Positions 36,432-45,721 of a stretch of 64,000 bases of DNA are shown here, in pieces; position 1 is the stretch's first letter, and each line of letters begins with the position of its first letter. The notes beneath the pieces were generated by a model that was given only the letters and a program-made list of their open reading frames with translations, made no database searches and was not told where the DNA came from. The stretch is from positions 1 through 64,000 of the forward strand of contig NZ_LIVT01000018.1 of assembly GCF_001905905.1 (NCBI RefSeq), in the 5' to 3' direction. A program made the position numbers and the translations under genes. Source of the stretch: Streptomyces sp. CB02366 (lineage in GTDB: Bacteria > Actinomycetota > Actinomycetes > Streptomycetales > Streptomycetaceae).

Positions 36432-38540
36432 TTGCAAGCCTGGTTCAAGCGCACCAGCGGTGTGCCCGGTGACAGACGTGGAAAGTGGCTGGTCCTGGCC
36501 GCCTGGCTCATCATCGCGATGGCGCTGGGCCCCTTGGCGGGCAAGCTCGCCGACGTCCAGGACTCCAGTGCCAACGCCTTCCTTCCGCGCAGCTCGGAAT
36601 CCGCGAAGCTGAACAAGGAACTGGAGAAGTTCCGCGCCGACGAGCTGATGCCCGCCGTGGTGGTCTACAGCGCCGACGGCTCGCTGCCCGCCGAGGGGCG
36701 GGCCAAGGCCGAGAAGGACATAGCCGCTTTCCAGGAACTGGCAGCCGAGGGCGAGAAGGTCGAGGCGCCCCTGGAGTCGAAGGACGGCCAGGCGCTCATG
36801 GTCGTCGTTCCGCTGATCAGCGACGCCGACATCGTCGCCACGACGAAGAAGGTCCGCGACATCGCCGACGCCAACGCCCCGCCGGGCGTCGCCGTCGAGG
36901 TGGGCGGGCCCGCCGGTTCGACGACCGACGCCGCCGGCGCCTTCGAGTCCCTCGACTCCATGCTGATGATGGTCACCGGTCTCGTGGTCGCGGTCCTGCT
37001 GCTGATCACCTACCGCTCCCCCATCCTGTGGCTGCTGCCCCTGCTCTCCGTCGGCTTCGCCTCCGTGCTGACCCAGGTCGGCACCTACATGCTCGCCAAG
37101 TACGCCGGGCTGCCGGTCGACCCGCAGAGCTCCGGCGTCCTGATGGTCCTCGTGTTCGGCGTCGGCACCGACTACGCCCTGCTGCTCATCGCCCGCTACC
37201 GCGAGGAACTGCGCCGCGAGCAGGACCGGCACATCGCCATGAAGACCGCGCTGCGACGGTCGGGTCCGGCCATCCTGGCCTCGGCCGGCACCATCGCCAT
37301 CGGCCTCGTCTGCCTGGTCCTCGCGGACGTCAACTCCTCCCGGTCCATGGGCCTGGTCGGCGCGATCGGCGTGGTCTGCGCCTTCCTCGCCATGGTCACG
37401 ATCCTGCCCGCGCTGCTGGTCATCCTGGGCCGCTGGGTGTTCTGGCCCTTCGTGCCCCGCTGGACGGCTGAGGCCGCCGCCGCTCCCGAGGCCCCCGCGT
37501 CCCACAGCCGCTGGGAGCGCATCGGTTCCGTCACGGCCGCCCGGCCACGCCGCGCCTGGGTGCTGTCGCTGGCCGCGACGGGGCTTCTCGCCCTCAGCTC
37601 CCTCGGCCTCGACATGGGACTCACCCAGAGCGAACTGCTCCAGACGAAGCCCGAGTCCGTCGTCGCCCAGGAGCGGATCTCCGCGCACTACCCGTCCGGC
37701 TCCTCCGACCCCGCCACCGTCGTCACGCCCACCGCGGACGCGGCCGAGGTGCGGCGGGCCGCCGAGGGGACCGAGGGCGTGGTGTCCGTCGAGGACGGCC
37801 CCACCACTCCCGACGGAGAGCTCACCCTGCTGTCCGTGGTGCTCAAGGACGTGCCCGACAGCGCCGGGGCCAAGGACACCGTCGACGCCCTGCGCGACAA
37901 CACCGACGCCCTCGTGGGCGGAACGACCGCCCAGAGCCTGGACACCCAGCGCGCCTCGGTCCGCGACCTGTGGGTCACCGTCCCCGCGGTCCTGCTCGTG
38001 GTCCTGCTCGTCCTGATCTGGCTCCTGCGGTCGGTCGCCGGGCCGCTGATCATGCTCGGCACCGTGGTCGTGTCGTTCTTCGCGGCCCTGGGCGCGTCCA
38101 ACCTGCTCTTCGAGCACGTGATGGGGCACGCCGGCGTCGACTGGTCGGTGCCGCTCCTCGGGTTCGTGTACCTGGTCGCCCTCGGAATCGACTACAACAT
38201 CTTCCTCATGCACCGCGTGAAGGAGGAAGTCGCCCTGCACGGCCACGCCAAGGGCGTGCTCACCGGCCTGACCACCACCGGCGGCGTCATCACCAGCGCC
38301 GGTGTGGTCCTGGCCGCGACGTTCGCCGTCATCGCCTCGCTGCCGCTGGTCCCGATGGCGCAGATGGGCGTCGTGGTCGGCCTGGGCATCCTGCTGGACA
38401 CCTTCCTCGTCCGGACGATCCTCCTGCCGGCCCTGGCGCTCGACCTGGGGCCCCGGTTCTGGTGGCCGGGCGCGCTGTCGAAGGCGGCCGGGGGCCCGAC
38501 TCCCGTCCGTGAGGACCGCACGTCCCAGCCCGTGGGCTGA
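36432..38540 (+). CDS. MmpL/RND-type membrane exporter
   Basis: 702 aa with two repeats of one TM helix, an outer domain and five TM helices, as in actinobacterial MmpL proteins. Conserved segments are FGVGTDYALLLIARYREELRR in the first half and LGIDYNIFLMHRVKEEV in the second, the paired proton-relay helices. The best start is a rare TTG at 36432 with AAGGAG upstream; upstream in-frame ATG/GTG would add an unlikely soluble N-terminus. Probable extra efflux or envelope route for the enediyne. I do not recall an MmpL among the named C-1027 transporters. Confidence 0.85.
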   Translation: MQAWFKRTSGVPGDRRGKWLVLAAWLIIAMALGPLAGKLADVQDSSANAFLPRSSESAKLNKELEKFRADELMPAVVVYSADGSLPAEGRAKAEKDIAAFQELAAEGEKVEAPLESKDGQALMVVVPLISDADIVATTKKVRDIADANAPPGVAVEVGGPAGSTTDAAGAFESLDSMLMMVTGLVVAVLLLITYRSPILWLLPLLSVGFASVLTQVGTYMLAKYAGLPVDPQSSGVLMVLVFGVGTDYALLLIARYREELRREQDRHIAMKTALRRSGPAILASAGTIAIGLVCLVLADVNSSRSMGLVGAIGVVCAFLAMVTILPALLVILGRWVFWPFVPRWTAEAAAAPEAPASHSRWERIGSVTAARPRRAWVLSLAATGLLALSSLGLDMGLTQSELLQTKPESVVAQERISAHYPSGSSDPATVVTPTADAAEVRRAAEGTEGVVSVEDGPTTPDGELTLLSVVLKDVPDSAGAKDTVDALRDNTDALVGGTTAQSLDTQRASVRDLWVTVPAVLLVVLLVLIWLLRSVAGPLIMLGTVVVSFFAALGASNLLFEHVMGHAGVDWSVPLLGFVYLVALGIDYNIFLMHRVKEEVALHGHAKGVLTGLTTTGGVITSAGVVLAATFAVIASLPLVPMAQMGVVVGLGILLDTFLVRTILLPALALDLGPRFWWPGALSKAAGGPTPVREDRTSQPVG

Positions 38541-38689
38541 GACCGGCCCGGGAAGACCCGTACGGCGGGCGGCCGGTTCCCCCGGGCCGCCCGCCGTACG
38601 ACTGCGCAATCCAGAAGATGGGACGCCCGCGACTTGGCGTCACGATGGTGGCCCACCGGCCGAAGGCCGATTCCCCGGAAGGACACGCC

Positions 38690-39694
38690 GTGTTGGGCGA
38701 TGAGGACGGCAAGGCCGCCGAACTGTGGTCGATGGCGAACCTGGGTACCCCGATGGCCGTGCGCGTCGCCGCGACACTGCGCATCGCCGACCACATCACG
38801 GCCGGAGCGCGCACCGCCCGCGAACTCGCCGAGGCGGCCGCCGTGCACGAGGACTCCCTCGACCGGCTGCTGCGCTACCTCGCCGTCCGGGGCCTGCTGG
38901 ACCGCGACGAGCTCGGCCGGTACACCCTGACCCCCCTGGGCCGGCCGCTGTGCGAGGACCACCCGGCGGGCGTCCGGGCCTGGTTCGACATGGAGGGGGC
39001 GGGACGCGGAGAGCTGTCGTTCGTCGACCTGCTGCACAGCGTACGGACCGGGAAGGCCGCCTTCCCGCTGCGCTACGGCCGTTCCTTCTGGGAAGATCTG
39101 GCGGACGACCCCCGGCGCGCGGAATCGTTCAACCGGCTGCTCGGCCAGGACGTCGCCACCCGCGCTCCGGCCGTCGTGGCCGGTTTCGACTGGGCGTCCA
39201 CCGGCCATGTGATCGACCTCGGAGGCGGCGACGGCTCCCTGCTGACCGCGCTGCTGACCGCCTACCCGTCGCTGCGCGGCACGGTCCTGGACCTGCCCGA
39301 CGCGGTGCAGCGCGCCAAGGAGTCCTTCGCGGCGTCCGGACTGGACGACCGGGCGAACGCGGTCACGGGCAGCTTCTTCGACCCTCTCCCCGCCGGCGCG
39401 GGCGCCTACGTGCTCTCCCTGGTCCTGCACGACTGGGACGACGAGGCGTCCGTCGCGATCCTGCGGCGCTGCGCCGAGGCGGCGGGCCGGACGGGATCGG
39501 TGTTCGTGATCGAGTCGACCGGTTCGGCGGGCGACGCCCCGCACACCGGCATGGACCTGCGCATGCTGTGCGTCTACGGAGCCAAGGAACGCGGCGTCGA
39601 GGCGTTCACGGAGCTGGCGGGCCGGGCCGGGCTCCGGGTCGTCGCCGTCCACCCCGCGGGTTCCTCCGCGATCATCCAGATGTCCGTGGTCTGA
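38690..39694 (+). CDS. sgcD4: O-methyltransferase (family 2, winged-helix dimerisation domain)
   Basis: 334-aa plant/polyketide-type O-methyltransferase. An N-terminal winged-helix dimerisation domain (residues about 10-95) is followed by a SAM domain with VIDLGGGDGSLL. The catalytic base histidine lies in LVLHDWDDEAS. It likely makes the methoxy group of the benzoxazolinate. GTG at 38690 preceded by GGAAGGA; ATG at 38645 is a possible longer start. It is followed 55 bp later by a P450 in the same direction. Confidence 0.83.
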   Translation: MLGDEDGKAAELWSMANLGTPMAVRVAATLRIADHITAGARTARELAEAAAVHEDSLDRLLRYLAVRGLLDRDELGRYTLTPLGRPLCEDHPAGVRAWFDMEGAGRGELSFVDLLHSVRTGKAAFPLRYGRSFWEDLADDPRRAESFNRLLGQDVATRAPAVVAGFDWASTGHVIDLGGGDGSLLTALLTAYPSLRGTVLDLPDAVQRAKESFAASGLDDRANAVTGSFFDPLPAGAGAYVLSLVLHDWDDEASVAILRRCAEAAGRTGSVFVIESTGSAGDAPHTGMDLRMLCVYGAKERGVEAFTELAGRAGLRVVAVHPAGSSAIIQMSVV

Positions 39695-39749
39695 CGCACG
39701 CCGCCCCGGCCGAACGCGGCGCGGGGTACGGCAGACAAGGAGAGAGCGT

Positions 39750-41012
39750 ATGGCCGGCACGGTCATGTCGCCGGTCGAGGCGCTCGACGCGCTGGGCACG
39801 GTGCGGGGCCGCCAGGACCCCTACCCCCTCTACGAGGCGATCCGCGCGCACGGGCAGGCGGTCCCCACGAAACCCGGCCGCTTCGTGGTGGTCGGCCACG
39901 ACGCGTGCGACCGGGCGCTGCGGGAGCCGGCCCTGCGCGTCCAGGACGGCAGGAGCTACGACGTCGTCTTCCCGTCGTGGCGGTCGCACTCCTCGGTCCG
40001 GGGGTTCACGAGCTCCATGCTCTACAGCAACCCGCCCGACCACGGCCGGTTGCGCCAGGTGGTGAGCTTCGCGTTCACCCCGCCCAAGGTGCGCCGGATG
40101 CACGGGGTGATCGAGGAGATGACCGACCGGCTCCTCGACCGGATGGCGCGGCTCGGCTCCGACGGCTCCCCGGTCGACCTCGTCGCCGAGTTCGCCGCCC
40201 GGCTGCCCGTCGCGGTGATCAGCGAGATGATCGGCTTCCCGGAGAAGGACCAGGTGTGGTTCCGCGACATGGCCTCCCGGGTCGCCGTGGCGACGGACGG
40301 CTTCACCGACCCCGGCGCGCTCGCGGGGGCCGACGCCGCCATGGACGAGATGAGCGCCTACTTCGACGACCTCCTGGACCACCGCCGCCGCGTCCCCGCC
40401 GACGACCTGGTCACCCTGCTCGCCGAGGCCCACGACGGCTCCCCCCGGCGCCTGGACCACGACGAGCTGATGGGCACCATGATGGTGCTGCTCACGGCCG
40501 GGTTCGAGACCACGAGCTTCCTGATCGGCCACGGGGTGATGCTCGCCCTCGAACACCGGGCGTACGCGGCCCGGCTGCGGGCCGAACCGGACTTCGCCGA
40601 CGGCTACGTCGAGGAGATCCTCCGGTTCGAGCCGCCGGTCCACGTCACCAGCCGGTGGGCTGCCGAGGACCTCGATCTGCTGGGCCTGCCCGTCCCTGCG
40701 GGCTCCAAGCTGGTCCTCATCCTGGCCGCCGCGAACCGGGATCCCGACCGCCACCGCGATCCCGGCCGCTTCGACCCCGACCGCTACGCGCCCCGCCGGG
40801 ACGGCTCCGAGGCCGCCAGGCCGCTGAGCTTCGGCGCGGGCGGCCACTTCTGCCTGGGCGCTCCGCTGGCCCGCCTGGAGGCGCGGATCGCGCTGCCGCG
40901 GCTGCTGCGCCGGTTCCCGGAACTGACCGTCTCCCAGCCGCCCGTCTACCGCGACCGCTGGGTCGTCCGCGGCCTCGACACCTTCCCCGTGACCCTGAGC
41001 CCCGAGTCCTGA
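39750..41012 (+). CDS. sgcD3: Cytochrome P450 hydroxylase
   Basis: 420-aa bacterial class I P450. Oxygen-binding helix I carries LLTAGFETT, the ExxR motif is in EEILRFEPP and the haem loop is FGAGGHFCLGAPLARLEA. Together with the O-methyltransferase upstream it forms a hydroxylate-then-methylate pair that fits benzoxazolinate tailoring; core oxidation is the alternative. ATG has AAGGAGAG upstream. Confidence 0.85.
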   Translation: MAGTVMSPVEALDALGTVRGRQDPYPLYEAIRAHGQAVPTKPGRFVVVGHDACDRALREPALRVQDGRSYDVVFPSWRSHSSVRGFTSSMLYSNPPDHGRLRQVVSFAFTPPKVRRMHGVIEEMTDRLLDRMARLGSDGSPVDLVAEFAARLPVAVISEMIGFPEKDQVWFRDMASRVAVATDGFTDPGALAGADAAMDEMSAYFDDLLDHRRRVPADDLVTLLAEAHDGSPRRLDHDELMGTMMVLLTAGFETTSFLIGHGVMLALEHRAYAARLRAEPDFADGYVEEILRFEPPVHVTSRWAAEDLDLLGLPVPAGSKLVLILAAANRDPDRHRDPGRFDPDRYAPRRDGSEAARPLSFGAGGHFCLGAPLARLEARIALPRLLRRFPELTVSQPPVYRDRWVVRGLDTFPVTLSPES

Positions 41013-41078
41013 ACCCCGGCTCCCGAGCACCCCGCCGGCCGGAACACGGCGACCGTCCCGGCCGGTGGTGCGCCCCTC

Positions 41079-42260
41079 TCAGACGTACAGGGTGTTGGGC
41101 CCCTGCCCGCACAGCACCCGGCCGTACAGCTCCAGGTTGGTGCTCGGGTTCATGAGCGCGTGCAGCGTGATGCTCTGGGCGTCGCGCTGCACGCGCTGGA
41201 TCGGGACGTCGTTGTAGATCGAGGAACCGCCGCTCGCCTGCGCGAGGATGTCCACCGACTCCTTGCCCAGGCGGCAGGCCCGCCCCAGCAGGCCGCGGCA
41301 CAGCACCCGCTCCTCCAGCGTCCAGGCCTCGCCCGAGGCCCCCTTGGAGTCGACCAGGTCGGCCAGCCGGTGGGCGTGGAACCGCGCCTCGTCGGCCAGC
41401 AGGCTCGCCTCGCCCAACTGGAGGTGGGTGATCGGCGCCGCGCCCTGCTCCTCGTACTCGGTGTAGGTGATCTTCCGGCCCGGCAGCCGGCCGCGGAAGA
41501 CGTCCTGGGCCGCCGCGGCCAGTCCGGTCATGGTGCCGACCGACGAGGCCGAGGCCACGGCCAGCATCGGCGCGCGGAACATCGGCGAGGCGGCGTTGAG
41601 TTCGGAGGCGTACTGCTGCTGGAGCACCGCGCCCAGCGGAAGGACCCGATCCTGGGGGACGAAGACGTCCGAGGCGATGGTGGTGACGCTTCCGGACCCC
41701 CGAAGACCCGAGGTGTACCAGTCGTCGACGATCTGCAGCTGGTCCGTCGGCACCAGAGCCATCACGGGCTGCATGGCGCCGTCGGGGGTGGGCGAGACGG
41801 CGATCAGGACCTGCCAGTGGCTGTGCCAGGCGCCGCTGATGAAGCCCCACTTGCCGTTCACCACGACGCCGCCGTCGACCGGGGCCGCCATCCCGCCGGG
41901 GCTGAGGGTGCCGGAGACCCGGACGTCCGGCCGGGAGAACACCTCGTCCTGCACGTGGTCCGGGAAGAGGCCCGCCATCCAGGTGGGGATCCACCACACC
42001 GACGCCGTCCACGCGGCCGATCCGTCGCCGCGAGCCAGTTCGGCGGCCACGTCCACCAGGGTGCGGGCGTCGGACTCGTAGCCGCCGTAGCGGGCCGGCA
42101 CGCGCATGCGGAAGATCCCGGCCGCGGCCATCGCCTCGACCGACTCCTCGTGCAACCGCCGGTTCTCCTCGGTCCATGCCGCGTGGGACTGGAGCAGCGG
42201 CCTCAACTTCGAGGCACGTTCAACCAGTTCGGTGCGGGCGGGCGTAGGCGTCTGGTCCAC
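41079..42260 (-). CDS. Acyl-CoA-dehydrogenase-fold flavoprotein monooxygenase
   Basis: 393 aa with the three-part acyl-CoA dehydrogenase fold: N-terminal helices (RVPARYGGYESD), middle beta domain (VVVNGKWGFISGAWHSHW, then DDWYTSGLRGSGS) and C-terminal helical bundle (AQASGGSSIYNDVPIQRVQRDAQ). It resembles ActVA-ORF5/NcnH/HsaA-type FMN- or FAD-dependent hydroxylases that use reduced flavin from a partner rather than CoA dehydrogenases. It could hydroxylate the benzoxazolinate ring or the core. GTG start with GGAGGA upstream. Confidence 0.75.
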   Translation of the reverse strand: MDQTPTPARTELVERASKLRPLLQSHAAWTEENRRLHEESVEAMAAAGIFRMRVPARYGGYESDARTLVDVAAELARGDGSAAWTASVWWIPTWMAGLFPDHVQDEVFSRPDVRVSGTLSPGGMAAPVDGGVVVNGKWGFISGAWHSHWQVLIAVSPTPDGAMQPVMALVPTDQLQIVDDWYTSGLRGSGSVTTIASDVFVPQDRVLPLGAVLQQQYASELNAASPMFRAPMLAVASASSVGTMTGLAAAAQDVFRGRLPGRKITYTEYEEQGAAPITHLQLGEASLLADEARFHAHRLADLVDSKGASGEAWTLEERVLCRGLLGRACRLGKESVDILAQASGGSSIYNDVPIQRVQRDAQSITLHALMNPSTNLELYGRVLCGQGPNTLYV

Positions 42261-42564
42261 TCGGTCCTCCAGGAATCATGAGGCGCCCTGTCCGCGCTGT
42301 GCGGAAGCAGGCGTCTGCGCGCATCGGTCAGGACGGCGTCGCCCTGCTCCCGCATGGTTCACCGAGTCGTACGGGCGTCGCATCTCCTTGATTGCCGGTC
42401 GCCTCCGCCGATGCCGACCGGGCCTGGGCGAGAGCGCATCCCACGAGAAGGCCGCGACCGGCCCGAGGATCGAGAATGTGCTTCTCGGCCGGAGCCACGG
42501 CCGGCGCCGGCGCCCGTCGCCGACAACGCCGGGCCGGTGCCCGGATCCGTCAGGGAGGCAGCCC
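42261..42564. other. 304-bp divergent intergenic region
   Basis: Separates the minus-strand flavoprotein from the plus-strand 112-aa gene. I see no convincing ORF, no TGGCAA-type palindrome and no clear promoter hexamers; GC-rich self-complementary stretches near 42500-42540 could fold. It must hold promoters in both directions. Confidence 0.5.
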
Positions 42565-42903
42565 ATGAGCGACAGCGACCGCCCGTCCCGGGTGTCGACC
42601 GCAGTGGCACCCGCCACCGCGAGGCCGTCGGCCGACACGGTCCTCGCCACCGCGGCGGCCTCGCCCGCCGCGTACAGCGCGGCCACCGCGCAGGAAGCGG
42701 CGACCGCGCTGGTCCGCATGCTGATGGAACAGATGGTGCTCGGTCCGGGCGCCGTGGAGCCGGAGACCCGCGCGGACGATCCGGGGTCGGGGCCGCACGG
42801 CCCCGACGGCTGCCCGCCGCCGCGGACCGGACAGGACCTGCCGGGCGAACCGCCGTCGGCGAGGGCGCCGAGCTTCGACAACGGGAAGGGAAGGCGACGA
42901 TGA
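42565..42903 (+). CDS. 112-aa orphan protein coupled to an AhpD-like gene
   Basis: No family recognised. Ala-rich helical N-terminal part (AASPAAYSAATAQEAATALVR, then MLMEQMVLGPGAV) and a Pro/Gly/Asp-rich, probably disordered C-terminus. AGGGAGG lies 7 nt before the ATG, and its TGA overlaps the ATG of the AhpD-like gene (ATGA), so it is genuinely translated with it. It may be an accessory subunit or substrate peptide for that protein. Confidence 0.65.
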   Translation: MSDSDRPSRVSTAVAPATARPSADTVLATAAASPAAYSAATAQEAATALVRMLMEQMVLGPGAVEPETRADDPGSGPHGPDGCPPPRTGQDLPGEPPSARAPSFDNGKGRRR

Positions 42904-43940
42904 GGCCGCTTGTGCGGGCAGTGCTGCGGGGATCCCTGCGGCAGGTGAGGTACGTGGACGTGGTCGCCCCCCGCCAGGCCCGCGGCCTGGTGGCCCGGGT
43001 GTACCGGGAGACGGAGGAGCAGTTCGGCGTGCTCGCGCCGCCCCTGGCCCTCCACTCGCCCGCCGCGGCGTCGCTGGCCGCGGCGTGGCTGATGCTGCGG
43101 GAGACCCTGCTGGTCGACGGGCGGGTGAGCCGGGCGGTGAAGGAGACGGTCGCCACCGAGGTCTCCCGCGCCAACGACTGCCCGTACTGTGTCCAGGTGC
43201 ACCAGGCGGTTCTCGGAACCCTGCCCCCGGACGGGGTCGGCGCCGGGCTCCTGCGGTGGGTCCGGGAGGCGGGACGGCAGCCGGGGGACGGGGTGGCGGA
43301 CGGCGGGGAGCCGTTTCCGCTCAGCGGTGAACAGGCGCCGGAACTGTGCGGCGTCGTGGTCACGTTCCACTACATCAACCGCATGGTGTCGTTCTTCCTG
43401 GCCGACTCCCCCATGCCGGCCCGGACGCCGACGCCGCTGCGCGGCCCCATCATGCGGACCACCGCCCTGGCCATGCGTCCGGTCGCACCGGGTCCGCTGG
43501 CGCCGGGCGACTCGCTCGACCTGCTGCCCCCGGCGCCCCTGCCGCCGGGGCTGGAGTGGGCCGAGGGCAGCCCCTTCGTGGCCCAGGCCCTGGGACGTGC
43601 CGTCACCGCCGTGGACCAGGGGGCGCACTGGGTGCCCGAGCCGGTCCGGGAGCGGCTGCGCACGCGTCTGGACGCGTGGGACGGATCGGCGCCGGGTCTC
43701 GGCCGGGGGTGGCTGGACGAGGCCGTAGCCGGCCTGCCGGCCCAGGACGTGCCCGCGGCACGGCTGGCGCTGCTGACGGCCTTCGCCCCCTACCAGGTGC
43801 TCCCGCAGGACGTCGAGGCGTTCAGGCGGCGATGGTCCACCGACCGCGAACTCGTCGAGCTCACGTCCTACGCCGCGTTGACCACCGCCGTGCGCGTAGG
43901 CAGCCGGCTCGCCGTGTCCGGTGCCGCCGGGCGGGGGTGA
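42900..43940 (+). CDS. AhpD-like (carboxymuconolactone-decarboxylase-fold) protein
   Basis: 346 aa. The N-terminal half has the AhpD/CMD signature E87...C94-PY-C97...H101 (TEVSRANDCPYCVQVHQAV), the redox-active CxxC with proton-relay His of alkylhydroperoxidase D. The C-terminal ~170 residues are an additional helical region ending RSRLAVSG-like. Such proteins act as thiol peroxidases or catalyse ring-opening/decarboxylation. In an enediyne cluster it may guard against radical or peroxide damage. The next gene converges on it with a 24-bp gap. Confidence 0.75.
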   Translation: MRPLVRAVLRGSLRQVRYVDVVAPRQARGLVARVYRETEEQFGVLAPPLALHSPAAASLAAAWLMLRETLLVDGRVSRAVKETVATEVSRANDCPYCVQVHQAVLGTLPPDGVGAGLLRWVREAGRQPGDGVADGGEPFPLSGEQAPELCGVVVTFHYINRMVSFFLADSPMPARTPTPLRGPIMRTTALAMRPVAPGPLAPGDSLDLLPPAPLPPGLEWAEGSPFVAQALGRAVTAVDQGAHWVPEPVRERLRTRLDAWDGSAPGLGRGWLDEAVAGLPAQDVPAARLALLTAFAPYQVLPQDVEAFRRRWSTDRELVELTSYAALTTAVRVGSRLAVSGAAGRG

Positions 43941-43964
43941 ACGGCCTCGCAGCGGGTGGCGGTC

Positions 43965-44885
43965 TCAGGGGCGCAGGCGTACGCCGGTGAGGCGCTCGGA
44001 CTCCTCCCACAGGCGGCGCCGGGCCTGGGGGTCGAGGGCCGTTCTGCCGGGGCGTACGAGCCCGGGCGCGCCCCGGGTCTCGGTCACGCCGAGGGGCCCG
44101 TAGAACTCGCCTCCGCGCGCGTCGGGATCGGTCGCGGCCCGCAGAGCGGGCAGCATTCCCGCCGCGGCCGGCTGGAGGAACAGGGGGGCGAGCGGGGAGC
44201 CGAACCTGCGCACGGGTGCGGGAAAGCCCCGGCCCAGGCCGGTCGCGGCCAGCCCGGGATGGGCGGCGAGCGAGGCCAGTTCCGCGCCCGACTCCGCCAG
44301 CCTGTGGTGGAGTTCGAGCGCGAACATGAGGTTGGCCAGCTTGGACTGGTTGTAGGCCCGGTACCGGCTGTAGCGGCGTTCGCCGTGCAGGTCGCGGAAG
44401 TCGATGCGCCCCAGCCGGTGCAGGTAGCTGCTGATCGTCACGACCCGCGCGCCGGATGCGGCCCGCAGGGAGTCCAGGAGCAGACCGGTGAGGGCGAAGT
44501 GCCCCAGGTGGTTCGTGGCGAACTGGAGTTCGTGTCCGTCCGGGGTGCGGGCCCGGTCGGTCCACATCACGCCCGCGTTGTTGACCAGCAGGTCGATGCG
44601 GGGGAAGCGGTCGCGCAGTTCCTCGGCGCCGGCACGCACCGACGCGAGACTGGAGAGGTCGAGCCGGCGGACCGTCAGCTCGACCGACGGCGCCTGGGCC
44701 CGGATGCGGGCCGCCGCGGCGATCCCGCGGTCGGGATCGCGTACGGCCAGCACCACGTGGGCGCCGTGCCGGGCGAGTTCCTGGGCCAGGTGCAGTCCGA
44801 TGCCGGAGCTCGCACCGGTGACCACCGCGGTGGTGCCGGTGCGGTCCGGGACATCGGCGGTGCTCCACCGTCGCCGCGTGCTCAT
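43965..44885 (-). CDS. Short-chain dehydrogenase/reductase
   Basis: 306-aa SDR of the retinol-dehydrogenase/protochlorophyllide-reductase-like type. The cofactor motif is TGASSGIGLHL, the structural NNAG motif is LLVNNAGVMW and the catalytic pair is YNQSK after TISSYLHR. Substrate unknown. ATG with GGAGAGGG upstream. It lies 24 bp after the CMD-like gene and is the last gene of the peptide operon (peptide, CMD-like, SDR). Confidence 0.8.
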   Translation of the reverse strand: MSTRRRWSTADVPDRTGTTAVVTGASSGIGLHLAQELARHGAHVVLAVRDPDRGIAAAARIRAQAPSVELTVRRLDLSSLASVRAGAEELRDRFPRIDLLVNNAGVMWTDRARTPDGHELQFATNHLGHFALTGLLLDSLRAASGARVVTISSYLHRLGRIDFRDLHGERRYSRYRAYNQSKLANLMFALELHHRLAESGAELASLAAHPGLAATGLGRGFPAPVRRFGSPLAPLFLQPAAAGMLPALRAATDPDARGGEFYGPLGVTETRGAPGLVRPGRTALDPQARRRLWEESERLTGVRLRP

Positions 44886-44909
44886 CCGTCGTCCCTCTCC
44901 GGGGAGGCG

Positions 44910-45461
44910 TCAGCCGGCCTGGGCCATCGCGGCGCGGTAGCCGTCGGCGACGATCTGCCGGGCGGAGTGCTCGTAGTACTCGCCGTCCTTCGGCAGCTCG
45001 GTGGCGAGGCAGCTCACGTAGCGGTTGAACATGCAGAAGGCGGCGGCGATCAGGACGGTGTCGTGCAGAGCGGTGTCGTCCGCCCCTTCGGCCCGCGCCG
45101 AGGCGATCGCCTCGGCGGAGACCGGGCGCGCCGCGTCCTGGACCTCGGCGGCGACGGCCAGCAGCGCGCGCATCCGCCCGTCGACGGGCGCGGTCGCGGG
45201 ATCGGCCAGGACGGCCTCGACCAGCTTCCGGCCCCCGCTCAGCTGCGCGGCGGCGAAGGCCCCGTGGGAGGCGGAGCAGAACTCGGTGGCGTTGAGGTGC
45301 GAGACGTACGCCGCGATGAGCTCGCGCTCCCCCGGTTCGAGCGAGGACGGCGCCCGCAGCAGGGCGTTCGCGAGATCGCCCAGCGGAGCGGCGGTGTCGG
45401 GGCGGTGAGCCATCAGGCCGCTGATACCGGGGAGGTCGTTGTCGAGTGCGATATGGGGCAC
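44910..45461 (-). CDS. Peroxidase-related CMD-like protein
   Basis: 183-aa carboxymuconolactone-decarboxylase-fold protein. The active-site block is LNATEFCSASHGAFAAA with Cys62 and His66, keeping one redox cysteine where AhpD has two (CxxC is C-S-A-S). The rest is all-helical. GTG start at 45461 with GGAAGG upstream. It lies 41 bp after the small secreted peptide gene and 24 bp before the SDR gene. Together with the AhpD-like protein at 42.9 kb it gives two CMD-fold proteins in 3 kb. Confidence 0.78.
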   Translation of the reverse strand: MPHIALDNDLPGISGLMAHRPDTAAPLGDLANALLRAPSSLEPGERELIAAYVSHLNATEFCSASHGAFAAAQLSGGRKLVEAVLADPATAPVDGRMRALLAVAAEVQDAARPVSAEAIASARAEGADDTALHDTVLIAAAFCMFNRYVSCLATELPKDGEYYEHSARQIVADGYRAAMAQAG

Positions 45462-45502
45462 GGATCTTCCTTCCGGGAGGGCGAGGGGCGGACGGCGGGG
45501 GA

Positions 45503-45664
45503 TCAGGGCCATTCGACCTCGTCGTCGGCGCGGATGCTGGCGAAGGGCCATTCCACGTCTTCTCCCGCCGTTGCGGCGTGGGCGGAGGTCGTGGCGAGGA
45601 GGGTGACGAGTCCGAACGTGCCGATGAGGAGGGACAGTCGGGCAACGTGAAGTGCGGTACCCAT
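45503..45664 (-). CDS. 53-aa secreted peptide with a repeated VEWP motif
   Basis: Small gene read from the bases: ATG at 45664, TGA at 45503, with AGGAG 5-6 nt upstream. Residues 1-30 are a textbook signal peptide (MGTALHVARLSLLIGTFG..., cleavage after SAHA). The predicted 23-residue remainder is very acidic and contains EDVEWP (35-40) and terminal DEVEWP (48-53). It leads an operon with a CMD-like protein and an SDR, under a promoter that overlaps TGGCAA-type palindromes near an XRE-TPR regulator gene. Possible roles: extracellular signal peptide, modified peptide precursor, or small stress protein. Family unknown to me. Confidence 0.7.
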   Translation of the reverse strand: MGTALHVARLSLLIGTFGLVTLLATTSAHAATAGEDVEWPFASIRADDEVEWP

Positions 45665-45721
45665 GCGAGCTCCTAGCGAGGGCGGCGTGACCGCGGGACG
45701 GTGAGACCTCGTGATGCCAGG

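Noticed and set aside
41013..41078. Possible terminator between the P450 and flavoprotein genes
   Set aside because: CCGGCCGG occurs twice with partial flanking complementarity, but the stem is short and self-palindromic; too weak to call.
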